Source: a virus
IMG/VR virus record: IMGVR_UViG_3300031773_000016
Location: 1-34,504 of that record
Reading direction: 5' to 3' (one strand)
DNA: 34,504 nucleotides
Position numbers and translations under genes: made by a program. How positions within the stretch are numbered: position 1 is the stretch's first letter; each line of letters opens with the position of its first letter. Shown here piece after piece: positions 1 to 7,081 of this stretch. The notes under the pieces are model-generated. The model ran no database searches. It was not told where the DNA came from and worked only from the letters and a program-made list of their open reading frames with translations.

Positions 1-456
1 CAATCCTAGTGGTTCACTAGCAAAGTGTAAGGCTTCCTTTAAATTAGAACTAGCTTTCCTCGCTGATATACCTATCAAATTAGCGAATTGTTTAAGTGTG
101 TAACCCTCACCTACTATCTTTTGTAAGACCACTGTGTATCTATCTCCTATGACACGATGAACATAGTTTAAAGCTTGTACTGCGTCTAGTCTTGGATCGC
201 CTTGAGGTGTTGGGTTGCCATCAATCCTGACACCATATCTAATCATAGACAAGTTATCCCCAGAAGCCTTGAGTTGTGATTTCTCGAATAAACCTCTGTA
301 TTTATTAGCAACTTCTAAAAGCTCCATACTTAAAATCTTTTTAGCTCCTAAATAATCAATCTCACTTTCACGAATGTTGTATGCACGGACAAGATCCCTT
401 TTGGGGTTGCCACGATACTCAATTTCTCTTCTGTCCTCTTGTTTAAGCTCCGTCAA
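1..456 (-). CDS. Partial helix-turn-helix-like phage protein (C-terminus beyond window)
   Basis: An open frame runs leftward off the window edge. The only plausible start is TTG at 456, because an in-frame stop lies just upstream and no ATG occurs for about 45 codons. It overlaps the end of the upstream 63-residue gene by 14 bases, which supports translational coupling. The last visible part contains YTLKQFANLIGISARKASS, with the spacing of a helix-turn-helix (TLKQFA, turn at LIGIS, RKASSNL as recognition helix). The front part is charged and helical. A DNA-binding or regulatory role is inferred from that motif only. The sequence is not close enough to a named family to call a function. Confidence 0.6.
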   Translation of the reverse strand, partial: MTELKQEDRREIEYRGNPKRDLVRAYNIRESEIDYLGAKKILSMELLEVANKYRGLFEKSQLKASGDNLSMIRYGVRIDGNPTPQGDPRLDAVQALNYVHRVIGDRYTVVLQKIVGEGYTLKQFANLIGISARKASSNLKEALHFASEPLGL

Positions 457-634
457 TTTGCTTTACATACTCCTTATACCAACTTGCAAACCTGTCTTTA
501 GAAAGTTTGCGTTTCATAGTAGATATGTGTTTTTCAGTCCAATGTTTTCTGCCTAACGTATATTTAATATGTTTTTTTTGACCAACAGTTGTTAATAAAC
601 TGTTAATATCTGCGAGTTTTTTTTCTATTGACAC
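443..634 (-). CDS. Small basic protein of unknown function
   Basis: 63 residues from a GTG start. It is rich in Lys and Arg, with a helical centre containing KHWTEKHISTMKRKLSKDR and a C-terminal WYKEYVKQ segment. It is the first gene of the leftward unit that reads away from the AT-rich divergent region, and its stop codon lies inside the next frame. I do not recognise the family. The basic, helical character would suit a small nucleic-acid-binding or regulatory protein, but that is inference. Confidence 0.6.
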   Translation of the reverse strand: MSIEKKLADINSLLTTVGQKKHIKYTLGRKHWTEKHISTMKRKLSKDRFASWYKEYVKQIDGA

Positions 635-738
635 GATTTTACAAATAGCATTATATTATAATTATATTGTATTTATATAGTTTGTTTTATGATTACACAA
701 TATAGTTAAATAATATTATATTATTATAATGAGGTTAA
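635..738. promoter_or_regulatory. Divergent promoter region, extremely AT-rich
   Basis: This 104-base gap separates the leftward gene starting at 634 from the rightward exonuclease at 739. It is almost entirely A and T with several TATAAT-like hexamers on both strands. A TTTACA at 638-643 is followed at a rather long spacing by TATATT at 663-668 on the rightward strand. The GAGG at 731-734 is a ribosome binding site for the exonuclease ATG. In sequence this AT-rich, -10-like hexamers are expected by chance, so the exact promoters are not assigned. Confidence 0.5.
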
Positions 739-1512
739 ATGGAAAATACATCAGAAAAAGGTCATTGGTACACATTAGAGGGTAAACCTTTATATACCCT
801 TGTGGGTAAAAATGGAAAAGAAAGAAATACAAACCTAAGAGATGCTCGTAAATTAAATTTAGTTCCCTCCGTTACTACAATATTAGATCAGGCTGCAAAA
901 CCTGGTCTGGTAAATTGGCAAATCAATCAAGGTATCAATGCTGCTCTCACTCTTCCAAGAGAGGAAGATGAAACTGATGAACAGTTTTTATATCGTGTTA
1001 GACAAGATTCAAAAGAACAAGCAGAAAAAGCTGCTGAACAAGGAACAATAATACACGCAGATATAAATATGGGTTTTGCTGGTAAGAAAGAAAGTAAAAC
1101 ATTTTCTTGTGTGGATAAAATTGTGAATGGTCTATTTCCTAATCAGGAATGGTTATCAGAACAATCTTATACGAGTAAAGAAGAAGGTTTTGGTGGTGCA
1201 ATAGATTTACATTCCAAAACAGGCATTGTGATAGATTTTAAAACAAAAGATAATTTAGAGGGTGTAGAAGCAAAGAGTTTAGTATTTGATAATCATGGTA
1301 TGCAGTTGTCAGCTTATGGTCAATTATTAAACATTCAAGACCCTACAAGAGTTTCTATCTTTATTGATAGGAAAAACCCAGAAGTGATTGTTTCTTATGT
1401 GTGGGAGAGAGATAGTCATAAAAGACATTTACAAATGTTTAATGCGTTATTAACGTATTGGAAGTGTCTAAAAAAATATGATCCCACAGAAACACTAAAG
1501 GAGGGAAACTAA
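739..1512 (+). CDS. PD-(D/E)XK exonuclease, RecB/Cas4-like
   Basis: 257 residues. The parts of the PD-(D/E)XK nuclease core are visible in order: GTIIH near residues 102-106, GGAIDL with Asp156, IDFKTK with Asp166 and Lys168 (the D-x-K metal site), and QLSAYGQLL near 189-197 (the QxxxY element of RecB/Cas4-type nucleases). Known members degrade or process DNA ends for recombination or replication. GAGG at 731-734 supports the ATG at 739. It leads the early operon and overlaps the SSB-like gene by one base (TAATG), so exonuclease and ssDNA-binding protein are probably made together. No annealing protein of the Bet or RecT type is seen in the window. Confidence 0.85.
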   Translation: MENTSEKGHWYTLEGKPLYTLVGKNGKERNTNLRDARKLNLVPSVTTILDQAAKPGLVNWQINQGINAALTLPREEDETDEQFLYRVRQDSKEQAEKAAEQGTIIHADINMGFAGKKESKTFSCVDKIVNGLFPNQEWLSEQSYTSKEEGFGGAIDLHSKTGIVIDFKTKDNLEGVEAKSLVFDNHGMQLSAYGQLLNIQDPTRVSIFIDRKNPEVIVSYVWERDSHKRHLQMFNALLTYWKCLKKYDPTETLKEGN

Positions 1513-1976
1513 TGAGTGTTAATATAATAGGAAAAATAACAGGAAAGTATGAGCCTAAGAAACCTGGTGATAACTATACTGTTTATGTGAGTGGTAGTGA
1601 TGGCGAAGATTACCGTGTTTACTTACCACAATGCGATTATGGTAAAGATGACTTTGTTCAAATACAAGGTGCTACTGGTAAAACAAGTGGTAATGGTAAA
1701 ACGTATTATCAAGCTAACAATATTACTACTGTTGTACAAAACGAACAATCACCTGAACCAACACCACAAAGTAATGGTCAAACTACTGAACCTAAAACAA
1801 TTCCAGTAAGTAGTGGATTGTCTAAAGGTGAAGAAATGTTAATTACTGGTATATGGACTAGAGGTGTTACATCTAATAAATCTGCTAATGATTTAGAAGC
1901 GTATGCAGACAGAGCATTGCAGTATATTAGAAAACAAATAGGAGGAGATGATGAACCATTCAACGACCAATTCTAA
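1512..1976 (+). CDS. OB-fold / single-stranded DNA-binding-like protein
   Basis: 154 residues. The first 80 or so are beta-rich with GKITGKYEPKKPGDNYTVYV and a later VYLP...DDFVQIQGATGKTSGNGKTYYQAN stretch, reading like a five-strand OB fold. Residues 80-100 are a Gln/Pro/Thr linker. The protein ends GGDDEPFNDQF, an acidic tip with Pro-Phe that resembles the C-terminal partner-docking tail of SSBs. Its position right after an exonuclease gene fits a recombination or replication pair. It may instead have another ssDNA-binding role; no single diagnostic residue settles this. Confidence 0.6.
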   Translation: MSVNIIGKITGKYEPKKPGDNYTVYVSGSDGEDYRVYLPQCDYGKDDFVQIQGATGKTSGNGKTYYQANNITTVVQNEQSPEPTPQSNGQTTEPKTIPVSSGLSKGEEMLITGIWTRGVTSNKSANDLEAYADRALQYIRKQIGGDDEPFNDQF

Positions 1977-2112
1977 AACTTGGCAAGAAGAAGAAATAGA
2001 GTTGTTAGAAATTTTAGCTCAAGCATCTAAGTTAGATAACTTGTCTAAAAGATTAGATAACTTTAAGCCAAAAGAATATAGTGAAAGATACAAAGACAAA
2101 GAAAGTGAATGA
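1951..2112 (+). CDS. Small acidic helical protein, 53 residues
   Basis: Starts at the second of two adjacent ATGs (1948 and 1951). The GGAGG at 1941-1945 lies five bases before 1951, favouring that one. It begins inside the tail-coding end of the SSB-like gene and ends in an ATGA overlap with the next frame. The product is helical and charged, with EEEIELLEILAQASKLDNLSK suggesting a short amphipathic or coiled-coil helix. No family recognised. Confidence 0.65.
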   Translation: MNHSTTNSKTWQEEEIELLEILAQASKLDNLSKRLDNFKPKEYSERYKDKESE

Positions 2113-2234
2113 CTAAAAATTGCGAAAAATGTGGAGCAGAGTTTCAAGTCTTTACTAAAGTTGCATTTAAGATTAAGAAATTTTGTTCCGCCAAATGTGG
2201 TAAAGGTTACATAAAGCAAAAAGATAGAAAATGA
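2109..2234 (+). CDS. 41-residue zinc-ribbon-like protein
   Basis: Starts at the ATG of an ATGA overlap with the upstream gene and ends in an ATGA overlap with the next. The translation carries CEKC near residues 5-8 and CSAKC near 26-30, two cysteine pairs about 18 residues apart, as in a minimal zinc knuckle or ribbon. The rest is Lys-rich. A metal-stabilised nucleic-acid-binding role is inferred. Small zinc-ribbon proteins of this kind are common in phage early regions. Confidence 0.7.
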   Translation: MTKNCEKCGAEFQVFTKVAFKIKKFCSAKCGKGYIKQKDRK

Positions 2235-2758
2235 AACCAAAAGACTTTCATCTTAAATTTCCACAGTGGCAGAATGGAAATTGGATTATTGGTCTTGGAT
2301 CTTATCTTTTTAATAATACAAATATTGTTCACGTTTACTGCGATTATCGTAGAAAAAACGGAACTAAGTTATGGGAGAATTACCTCGTTTGTACTAAACA
2401 ATTTGCGAGTAAATATCCCTTAATCCCCCTAAAAAACAATCCAAATGTGAAATTGTATCGCATACCTTATCAGGAATTATTAACCTTTCAGGATAAGATA
2501 AACGAGAGTACACCGCCTTTGGAGAGGAAAAAAGAAGAACATAAGGAGAACAAAAGACTTGCGAATAAGCGTGAAGCACAATATATTGAGGTTATGAACG
2601 AAAAGAAACACAAGTGGAACGCATTTGAGTTTGCTCGTAGTTTTGCAAATCAGCCTAACGCACCAATATATATCCTTGAAGGTAAGGACAGATATGAATG
2701 TGCAGGAAGTATAATTGAGCCTTATGATAACGGAAAGCCAAGTACAAGCAGCACTTAA
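2231..2758 (+). CDS. Hypothetical early protein, 175 residues
   Basis: The N-terminal half is a compact aromatic-rich domain (FPQWQNGNWIIGLGSYLF, then VHVYCDYRRKNGTKLWENYLVC). Residues about 95-130 are a highly charged helical stretch (ERKKEEHKENKRLANKREA) likely to be a coiled coil, followed by a short hydrophobic C-terminal part. It starts in an ATGA overlap and its end overlaps the next gene by up to 44 bases. I do not recognise it. Its place in the operon suggests a DNA-metabolism or host-takeover role, as inference only. Confidence 0.75.
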   Translation: MKPKDFHLKFPQWQNGNWIIGLGSYLFNNTNIVHVYCDYRRKNGTKLWENYLVCTKQFASKYPLIPLKNNPNVKLYRIPYQELLTFQDKINESTPPLERKKEEHKENKRLANKREAQYIEVMNEKKHKWNAFEFARSFANQPNAPIYILEGKDRYECAGSIIEPYDNGKPSTSST

Positions 2759-3047
2759 TTGGATGCTTGAAAATGAGGATTCTTTAGCAGAAGCTAAAGC
2801 TGCCTACCACGATCTTGATAGATTTAGTAAAACAGTAAAAGCAGAATTGATGTCAAAGATCAGTAGTAATATGTCTGTATCTGCAAGAGAAACAGAAGCA
2901 CTAGCTAATGAAGAATATAAAACTCACCTTGATAATCTGCGACACGCAGAAGAACAATACCTAAAATTAGAATATAAGATGGATCATAACAAATTGATCT
3001 GTCAATTATGGCAAACTATATCAGCGAATAAAAGACAGTCGGTGTAG
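2715..3047 (+). CDS. Hypothetical coiled-coil early protein
   Basis: 110 residues if the TTG at 2715 is used, 107 if the in-frame ATG at 2724 is used. AGGAAG at 2704-2709 is five bases before the TTG and fourteen before the ATG, so the TTG is preferred on spacing. The protein is almost all helix: SLAEAKAAYHDLDRFSKTVKAELM, then a long region rich in Ala, Glu and Leu that looks like a coiled coil. Its stop overlaps the start of the next gene by one base. Function unknown. Confidence 0.75.
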   Translation: MSLMITESQVQAALNWMLENEDSLAEAKAAYHDLDRFSKTVKAELMSKISSNMSVSARETEALANEEYKTHLDNLRHAEEQYLKLEYKMDHNKLICQLWQTISANKRQSV

Positions 3048-3433
3048 TGAAATCGGATGTTACTGAGTTTTTTAGCCATACCGAGAGTCTAACTCCTGAG
3101 AGCTTACTATGGGTTGCAGTAATTGTTCAGGCAATCCACGATGCTCGAATAGATTTTAATGATGTAAAGATATATGAAGCTCCAAAAAGAAGGCATAAAT
3201 ATAAATTTCAAATCACTGATAGTAAGGGTCATTTGTTATCCCAACAAAGATTGAAAAGTTTTTACCAATGCTTAGAAGCTCGTTTGTGGTTTGAAAGACA
3301 ATTAGATGATTATAAAATTGTTTGTGCTTTATCAGGAATGAATGATGAATATATATACCGAATGTATATGAAGGTTATGGATGATGATGACATTGACCCA
3401 GTTGCTATGTTAAAACAATTTATGAAGTATTAA
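3047..3433 (+). CDS. Hypothetical early protein, last gene of the rightward operon
   Basis: 128 residues from a GTG whose first base is the last base of the upstream TAG. The sequence mixes helices with a short beta section (KRRHKYKFQITDSKGHL) and ends with an acidic DDDDIDP segment. No signal peptide or membrane segment. Family not recognised. Its 3' end runs 24 bases into the last gene of the long leftward operon on the other strand, so the two units converge tail to tail with no spacer. Confidence 0.75.
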   Translation: MKSDVTEFFSHTESLTPESLLWVAVIVQAIHDARIDFNDVKIYEAPKRRHKYKFQITDSKGHLLSQQRLKSFYQCLEARLWFERQLDDYKIVCALSGMNDEYIYRMYMKVMDDDDIDPVAMLKQFMKY

Positions 3434-3499
3434 CAATAAAACCAAAAGTAGAATAGCAACATCTATCTTTTCTGGTGGTGGGTTAAAATTCCAACTCAC
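3410..3499 (-). CDS. 29-residue membrane mini-protein
   Basis: Begins at GTG 3499, four bases inside the end of the upstream 21-residue gene. It ends at 3410, inside the opposite-strand early gene. The translation starts MSWNFNPPPEKID and continues with a pure hydrophobic run VAILLLVLLLIL before HKLF, the layout of a single-pass membrane peptide. The coupled start and coherent hydrophobic design support expression. It is the last gene of the leftward operon. A lysis- or membrane-modulating role is possible but not shown. Confidence 0.55.
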   Translation of the reverse strand: MSWNFNPPPEKIDVAILLLVLLLILHKLF

Positions 3500-3561
3500 A
3501 CTGAACTCCAAATAAACAGCATTACTAATACAAATAAAGCTACGTATATTTTAAGTTCCAT
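3496..3561 (-). CDS. 21-residue membrane mini-protein
   Basis: The ATG at 3561 lies within the last codons of the upstream 79-residue gene, and its stop overlaps the next GTG by four bases. The peptide MELKIYVALFVLVMLFIWSSV is nearly all hydrophobic. It looks like a bare transmembrane segment, and nested coupling on both sides argues that it is translated. At this length the call rests on composition and context only. Confidence 0.45.
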   Translation of the reverse strand: MELKIYVALFVLVMLFIWSSV

Positions 3562-3790
3562 TGTTTTTATCTGACTTAATGAAAAGTCTTATTATGAGTT
3601 TTATAAATCTTTTGACATGACCTAGTACAAATTCATTTAAGAACCATCTTATTACACGCATTACGATTAGGATTGGACTAGATAGTACATCAAAAACAAC
3701 CAGTGCTACGTCAACTCCTGTATCAACAATATTGTCTAGATTGAAATATCTCTTAATTCCCTGTTGGGTTCTCTGTGAGGATTTTGACAA
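3551..3790 (-). CDS. Small membrane-associated protein, 79 residues
   Basis: Start chosen at TTG 3790, because a strong GGAGG lies about seven bases upstream. An in-frame GTG at 3838 would add 16 residues but has no good ribosome site. Residues about 23-45 (VDVALVVFDVLSSPILIVMRVI) form one hydrophobic segment and FVLGHVKRFIKLIIRLFIK a second, amphipathic and basic one. The N-terminus is charged. Together this suggests an inner-membrane or membrane-lining protein. It overlaps the upstream secreted-protein gene by 38 bases. Family not recognised. Confidence 0.65.
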   Translation of the reverse strand: MSKSSQRTQQGIKRYFNLDNIVDTGVDVALVVFDVLSSPILIVMRVIRWFLNEFVLGHVKRFIKLIIRLFIKSDKNNGT

Positions 3791-3998
3791 TTCTCTTCCT
3801 CCCCATGTCCATCTCGACTTCAGCCTCCACCTGGACACACTGCATAAATATTCCTTCTTGATCTTCTCCTATATTCTGCATAGCTACTCGTTTGGTCTTA
3901 AGACAATCAGCCATTCCCTCAGTTGGAACTGTTTCAATTATCGAACCGTTAGTTATAAGCAATACTGCGAATAGTGTTTCAATCATGTGATATTCCAT
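3753..3998 (-). CDS. Small secreted or membrane-anchored protein with two cysteines
   Basis: 81 residues, or 77 if the second ATG at 3986 is used. The N-terminus (MIETLFAVLLITNGSI) reads as a signal peptide or anchor. The mature part contains ADCLKTKRVAMQN and FMQCVQVE, two cysteines about 24 residues apart that could form a disulfide in the periplasm. The same layout recurs in the 81-residue gene at 7078-7323 in this cluster, so the two may be distant relatives. It overlaps genes on both sides. Function unknown. Confidence 0.65.
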   Translation of the reverse strand: MEYHMIETLFAVLLITNGSIIETVPTEGMADCLKTKRVAMQNIGEDQEGIFMQCVQVEAEVEMDMGRKRIVKILTENPTGN

Positions 3999-4374
3999 TC
4001 TGTCTTATCTTATCAATTAACATTTCAACATCTATCATACGTTCTTCTATAAATTGTAATTGCATATTTAGTTTTGAAATTTCTGGAATCTCTGCATTAA
4101 CGTGAGTACGCAATTCTTCTTGTGTTTTTGAAAGCCATTCCACTAACATATAAAGCTCATTTACTTGTGGACTGACCATCGTGCCTTTAGGAACACCGTC
4201 TATAAATTCATTGGCTGCTATCATATCTTGTTGCATTAACTGTATCTCTGTTTCCACTCGATTTAATCTTTCAATTACCCCAAAATAGCTCATGGTTCCG
4301 ATTGCGACTGCTGCCAATATTGCTAAAAGATTTTTAGCTGGCATACTTATGTTAGTGGCTTCTGATAATTTCAT
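3979..4374 (-). CDS. Single-pass membrane protein with coiled coil
   Basis: 131 residues. The segment from about 14 to 33 (NLLAILAAVAIGTMSYFGVI) is a transmembrane helix. It is followed by ERLNRVETEIQLMQQDMIAANEF and later EISKLNMQLQFIEERMIDVEMLIDKI, two coiled-coil stretches, giving an N-anchored rod. The design matches the neighbour at 4389-4742, so the pair could be paralogues or a heteromer spanning the envelope. It does not show a spanin lipobox or a holin pattern. Role in lysis or membrane remodelling is inference from its place below holin and endolysin. Confidence 0.7.
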   Translation of the reverse strand: MKLSEATNISMPAKNLLAILAAVAIGTMSYFGVIERLNRVETEIQLMQQDMIAANEFIDGVPKGTMVSPQVNELYMLVEWLSKTQEELRTHVNAEIPEISKLNMQLQFIEERMIDVEMLIDKIRQNGISHD

Positions 4375-4388
4375 AGTTTAGAATGATT

Positions 4389-4742
4389 CTAATTTAGAAG
4401 TGGGTTGTCGTTGGCTGCTTTCAGTTCGTTTATTTTTGCATCAAGATATTCAATGGCTGCACCATTAATTGCAATATCTCCTTTAACAGCTTCTAATGTT
4501 GCTGCAAGAGAACGAACAGCTTCTAATGCTTCGTCATCTCCTTCATCTATACTGTAAATCAAATTGTTAATACGATTGTTTACATCGGTTAGGTCAACTG
4601 TTTGATTGACCACATAATCTTGTCCTTCAAGTGCGTTTAGTCTTGTCTGGAACTCACCCCAAGCATAAAAACCTCCACCAATGGCACATACAACGCCAAT
4701 AAGGCTCGCATAGGTGCTAAGTTTATTAATTAAGTCTGGCAT
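4389..4742 (-). CDS. Single-pass membrane protein with coiled coil
   Basis: 117 residues. A transmembrane segment lies near 12-29 (ASLIGVVCAIGGGFYAWGEF), then LNALEGQDYV and a long helical acidic region (NRINNLIYSIDEGDDEALEAVRSLAATLEAV) likely to be a coiled coil. The start overlaps the end of the acidic secreted protein by 17 bases, with AAAGGA upstream as ribosome site. Architecture is the same as the next gene downstream. Family unknown. The predicted topology puts the coiled coil on one face of the membrane, but which face cannot be told from sequence. Confidence 0.7.
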   Translation of the reverse strand: MPDLINKLSTYASLIGVVCAIGGGFYAWGEFQTRLNALEGQDYVVNQTVDLTDVNNRINNLIYSIDEGDDEALEAVRSLAATLEAVKGDIAINGAAIEYLDAKINELKAANDNPLLN

Positions 4743-6429
4743 CCATTAATCCTTTTAGTTTAATATAAGCTGCATCAGTAGCTGACTTAGCTTCGTTAAG
4801 TTTAATTTGATATTGAACAACAGGATCAGTACCTACTAGGTTAACCTGTGTTCCGTAAATAGTTTTGTCGTAACTAGCTAAACTTACTTGCATAAAGAAA
4901 TCTTGATTACCTTGTGGTAATTGTCTGGTATCAAACAATGCCTGGTTCATGTCAGCATAGCTAGACATATCAGGTTGCATAGCTATCATTTCTCTACTAA
5001 CAACTTCATTAATAACATTCAATGTAACATTTGTTTGTTGTATGCTATCTTTAATCTGAGACTTGATAACTTTCTCTAGTGTAGCTATTTTAATATCTAA
5101 TTCAGATTTTAATTCTGGTTCTGAAACATCCTCTTTGACAGCACTTGGTTCTTCAAGTGGACTTCCCTCAACATCTGCGACTTCAGTTGGCTCCTGCTTA
5201 TCTTCCTCTTGTTGGGTAGGACTTTCGGTTTCAATAGGTTCGTCTGCAACAATGCTTTCGCTATTGGGTTGTTCTTCAATTTCATTTGCTTCTTCCTTTA
5301 TTGGTTCAGCTTCAACAATTTCTTCATAGTATTCTTCTACTTCCTCTATGAACTCTTCCTGCATTTCTTCTGTAAATTCTTCTACAAACATTTCTTCATC
5401 TATAGAAACCATCTCATATACTTCTTCAATAGGTGGTGGTTCATCAAAGAACTCTACTTCTTCAAATATAATATCTTCTGGAATAAATTCTTCCATGATA
5501 GGTTCTGCGTAATAGTCATCTTCAAAGAACTGTTCTTCAAAAAAAAAATCGTCAAGTGCTAAGTATGTATCTTCTATTTCAAATTCTTCTTCTTCAAATA
5601 TCTCAGGATTGAATGAGTATTCAATATCTATGAACTCAGGTATGCCTGGTTCTTCATATAGATATATATCAGTTAGATATAGGTCATCTAAATCATCTTC
5701 AAATGTATCTATAAAGTTGGCAACTTCAGCAATCTCATCCTGTGCAGGACAAGTGGGTGGGTTCTTTTCCCAACAGTATTCAACTGTGGTAACTGTTGTT
5801 GAAGATAAAACATTATAGTTAAGTTTAAGTTCTGGGTCTCGTACATCAACGCCAGCATGACCACCGTTATAAGAGGCGTTGCCTTGTATATCAAAACTAA
5901 ATCTAGCAGTTAATGTACCATGTGTGTTCTCTGCATTAGGTGCAATAATTAATGTATTAGAATAATTATTAAACTGATAGTTATGATTGGTTGTATCTTC
6001 TAAAGTTATACTTTGTGTTGTAGTATCAATACCATTAGTTGCAGTTTGTGTCATCGTAACGGTTGATGCTTGAGGATTCCACCATCTTATATCTGCAGAT
6101 AATTCTGATGTTAGTCCTTGTTGTAATTCTTGTTCAGTTAGTATGCCTTGAGAATTAATTGTAGATTCTGCAAAAGCGTTATCCTTACCAGTCAAATATA
6201 TTGATTCATTTATATCAGAACTATCTGGGAACATAGTTCCTGTCCAACTACCATCATTCCATTGCTGAGATATTAGGTTGCCTGTAGTTACAGGATTACC
6301 AGTTGTAATAGTTGTGGTGCTTGTAGTGTCGCCTGGATTGGGAAAATTTTCAATAGTTACAGTATCAGCACTACTTGAGAATGTTAGTAGGCTCGCCATT
6401 ACTGTCAAGTATATAGCTTTCTTTATCAT
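4726..6429 (-). CDS. Secreted protein with hyper-acidic, aromatic-rich central region
   Basis: 567 residues. A clear signal peptide (KK, then AIYLTVMASLLTF, then SSSA before Asp22) directs export. Residues 22-215 are Thr/Asn/Ser-rich and beta-like, including GMFPDS-type and RWWNPQASTVTMTQTATNG stretches. Cys219 and Cys227 may pair. Residues about 229-437 are overwhelmingly Glu and Asp, interleaved with Phe, Tyr, Ile and Pro up to about 372 and with Pro, Ser and Thr afterwards. The C-terminal 130 residues are a helical domain with a coiled coil near 440-480. A T10 run in the coding strand encodes Phe295-297. The acidic belt could bind cations or basic partners, or mimic DNA or cell-wall polyanions. 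Function unknown. The first 59 bases overlap the upstream gene. Confidence 0.8.
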   Translation of the reverse strand: MIKKAIYLTVMASLLTFSSSADTVTIENFPNPGDTTSTTTITTGNPVTTGNLISQQWNDGSWTGTMFPDSSDINESIYLTGKDNAFAESTINSQGILTEQELQQGLTSELSADIRWWNPQASTVTMTQTATNGIDTTTQSITLEDTTNHNYQFNNYSNTLIIAPNAENTHGTLTARFSFDIQGNASYNGGHAGVDVRDPELKLNYNVLSSTTVTTVEYCWEKNPPTCPAQDEIAEVANFIDTFEDDLDDLYLTDIYLYEEPGIPEFIDIEYSFNPEIFEEEEFEIEDTYLALDDFFFEEQFFEDDYYAEPIMEEFIPEDIIFEEVEFFDEPPPIEEVYEMVSIDEEMFVEEFTEEMQEEFIEEVEEYYEEIVEAEPIKEEANEIEEQPNSESIVADEPIETESPTQQEEDKQEPTEVADVEGSPLEEPSAVKEDVSEPELKSELDIKIATLEKVIKSQIKDSIQQTNVTLNVINEVVSREMIAMQPDMSSYADMNQALFDTRQLPQGNQDFFMQVSLASYDKTIYGTQVNLVGTDPVVQYQIKLNEAKSATDAAYIKLKGLMDARLN

Positions 6430-7081
6430 CTAACCCCTCCAATATTTTAGCGTCTACCTTTTCCATGTATCTAAGAGCTTTTGTGTACTCCTCATAGTCT
6501 GGTCTTTGTTTGTCGTACTTGTTCCATTCCGCTAGAGCTTCACTCCCAATTTTACCATTAAATGGACAGGGAGTTCCTGCATGAGCCATGCTTTGAAATA
6601 CTCTTGCATCTTGACAGAGTATAGATACTGCTGCGACTTTCATATTAAAATCATAGAGAAGTTTAGATAGTTTCATTCTCTCACAATTCATATCACGTTT
6701 AGTAACACCAATAGATGCACCTAATCCAAACTTTTGTAATCCTCCAGAGACCCCTACAACACACAAATCCTGCGACATGGCTGATATACTAGGTGCAGAT
6801 GCAGAAGGAACTACTCTAGTATCTCCTGTATAACTATTGTTATTGGTTGTTGCATTTGTAGTAGTGTTAGAAGATGAACCACTTTGATAATTTGTTGTAT
6901 TTTCAGTTTCAGAATTGTAACCACCTGTAATTGCAGTATTTGAACCTGTGGAATTTACTTGATCGTTTGTGGTTGACCCACTTGAAGTTACATCATTGTC
7001 TGCCATAGCCTGATCCATTAAGGATCCAAAGATCCACAGCATAATTGCAGTTACGCCTACGACTATAATTGTGTTTTTCAT
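6371..7081 (-). CDS. Secreted or anchored Asn/Thr/Ser-rich protein with four cysteines
   Basis: 236 residues. The N-terminus has a hydrophobic run (IIVVGVTAIMLWIFGSL) ending AMA before Asp28, readable as a signal peptide or an uncleaved anchor. Residues about 30-90 are a low-complexity Asn/Thr/Ser/Gly linker. A folded domain follows with Cys107, Cys133, Cys156 and Cys172, including VGVSGGLQKFGLGASIGV and DMNCERMKLSKLLYDFNMKVAAVSILC. The charged C-terminus is coded in the same DNA as the next gene's signal peptide. I believe similar proteins occur in other uncultured marine phages, from memory only. Role unknown; a cell-envelope location is well supported. Confidence 0.75.
   Translation of the reverse strand: MKNTIIVVGVTAIMLWIFGSLMDQAMADNDVTSSGSTTNDQVNSTGSNTAITGGYNSETENTTNYQSGSSSNTTTNATTNNNSYTGDTRVVPSASAPSISAMSQDLCVVGVSGGLQKFGLGASIGVTKRDMNCERMKLSKLLYDFNMKVAAVSILCQDARVFQSMAHAGTPCPFNGKIGSEALAEWNKYDKQRPDYEEYTKALRYMEKVDAKILEGLDDKESYILDSNGEPTNILK

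Noticed and set aside
3791-3838. The longer GTG start of the 79-residue membrane protein
   Set aside because: A strong GGAGG fits the TTG at 3790; the extra 16 residues are Trp/Arg-rich only because they overlap another frame.
3979-4742. The two TM-coiled-coil proteins as an i-spanin and o-spanin pair
   Set aside because: Neither has a lipobox and both seem N-anchored by a TM helix, so a classical spanin pair is not supported.
5209-5562. A 117-codon rightward frame very rich in Phe, opposite the acidic gene
   Set aside because: It is the antisense of Glu/Asp-rich codons, which reads as Phe-rich. There is no ribosome site and no conserved look.
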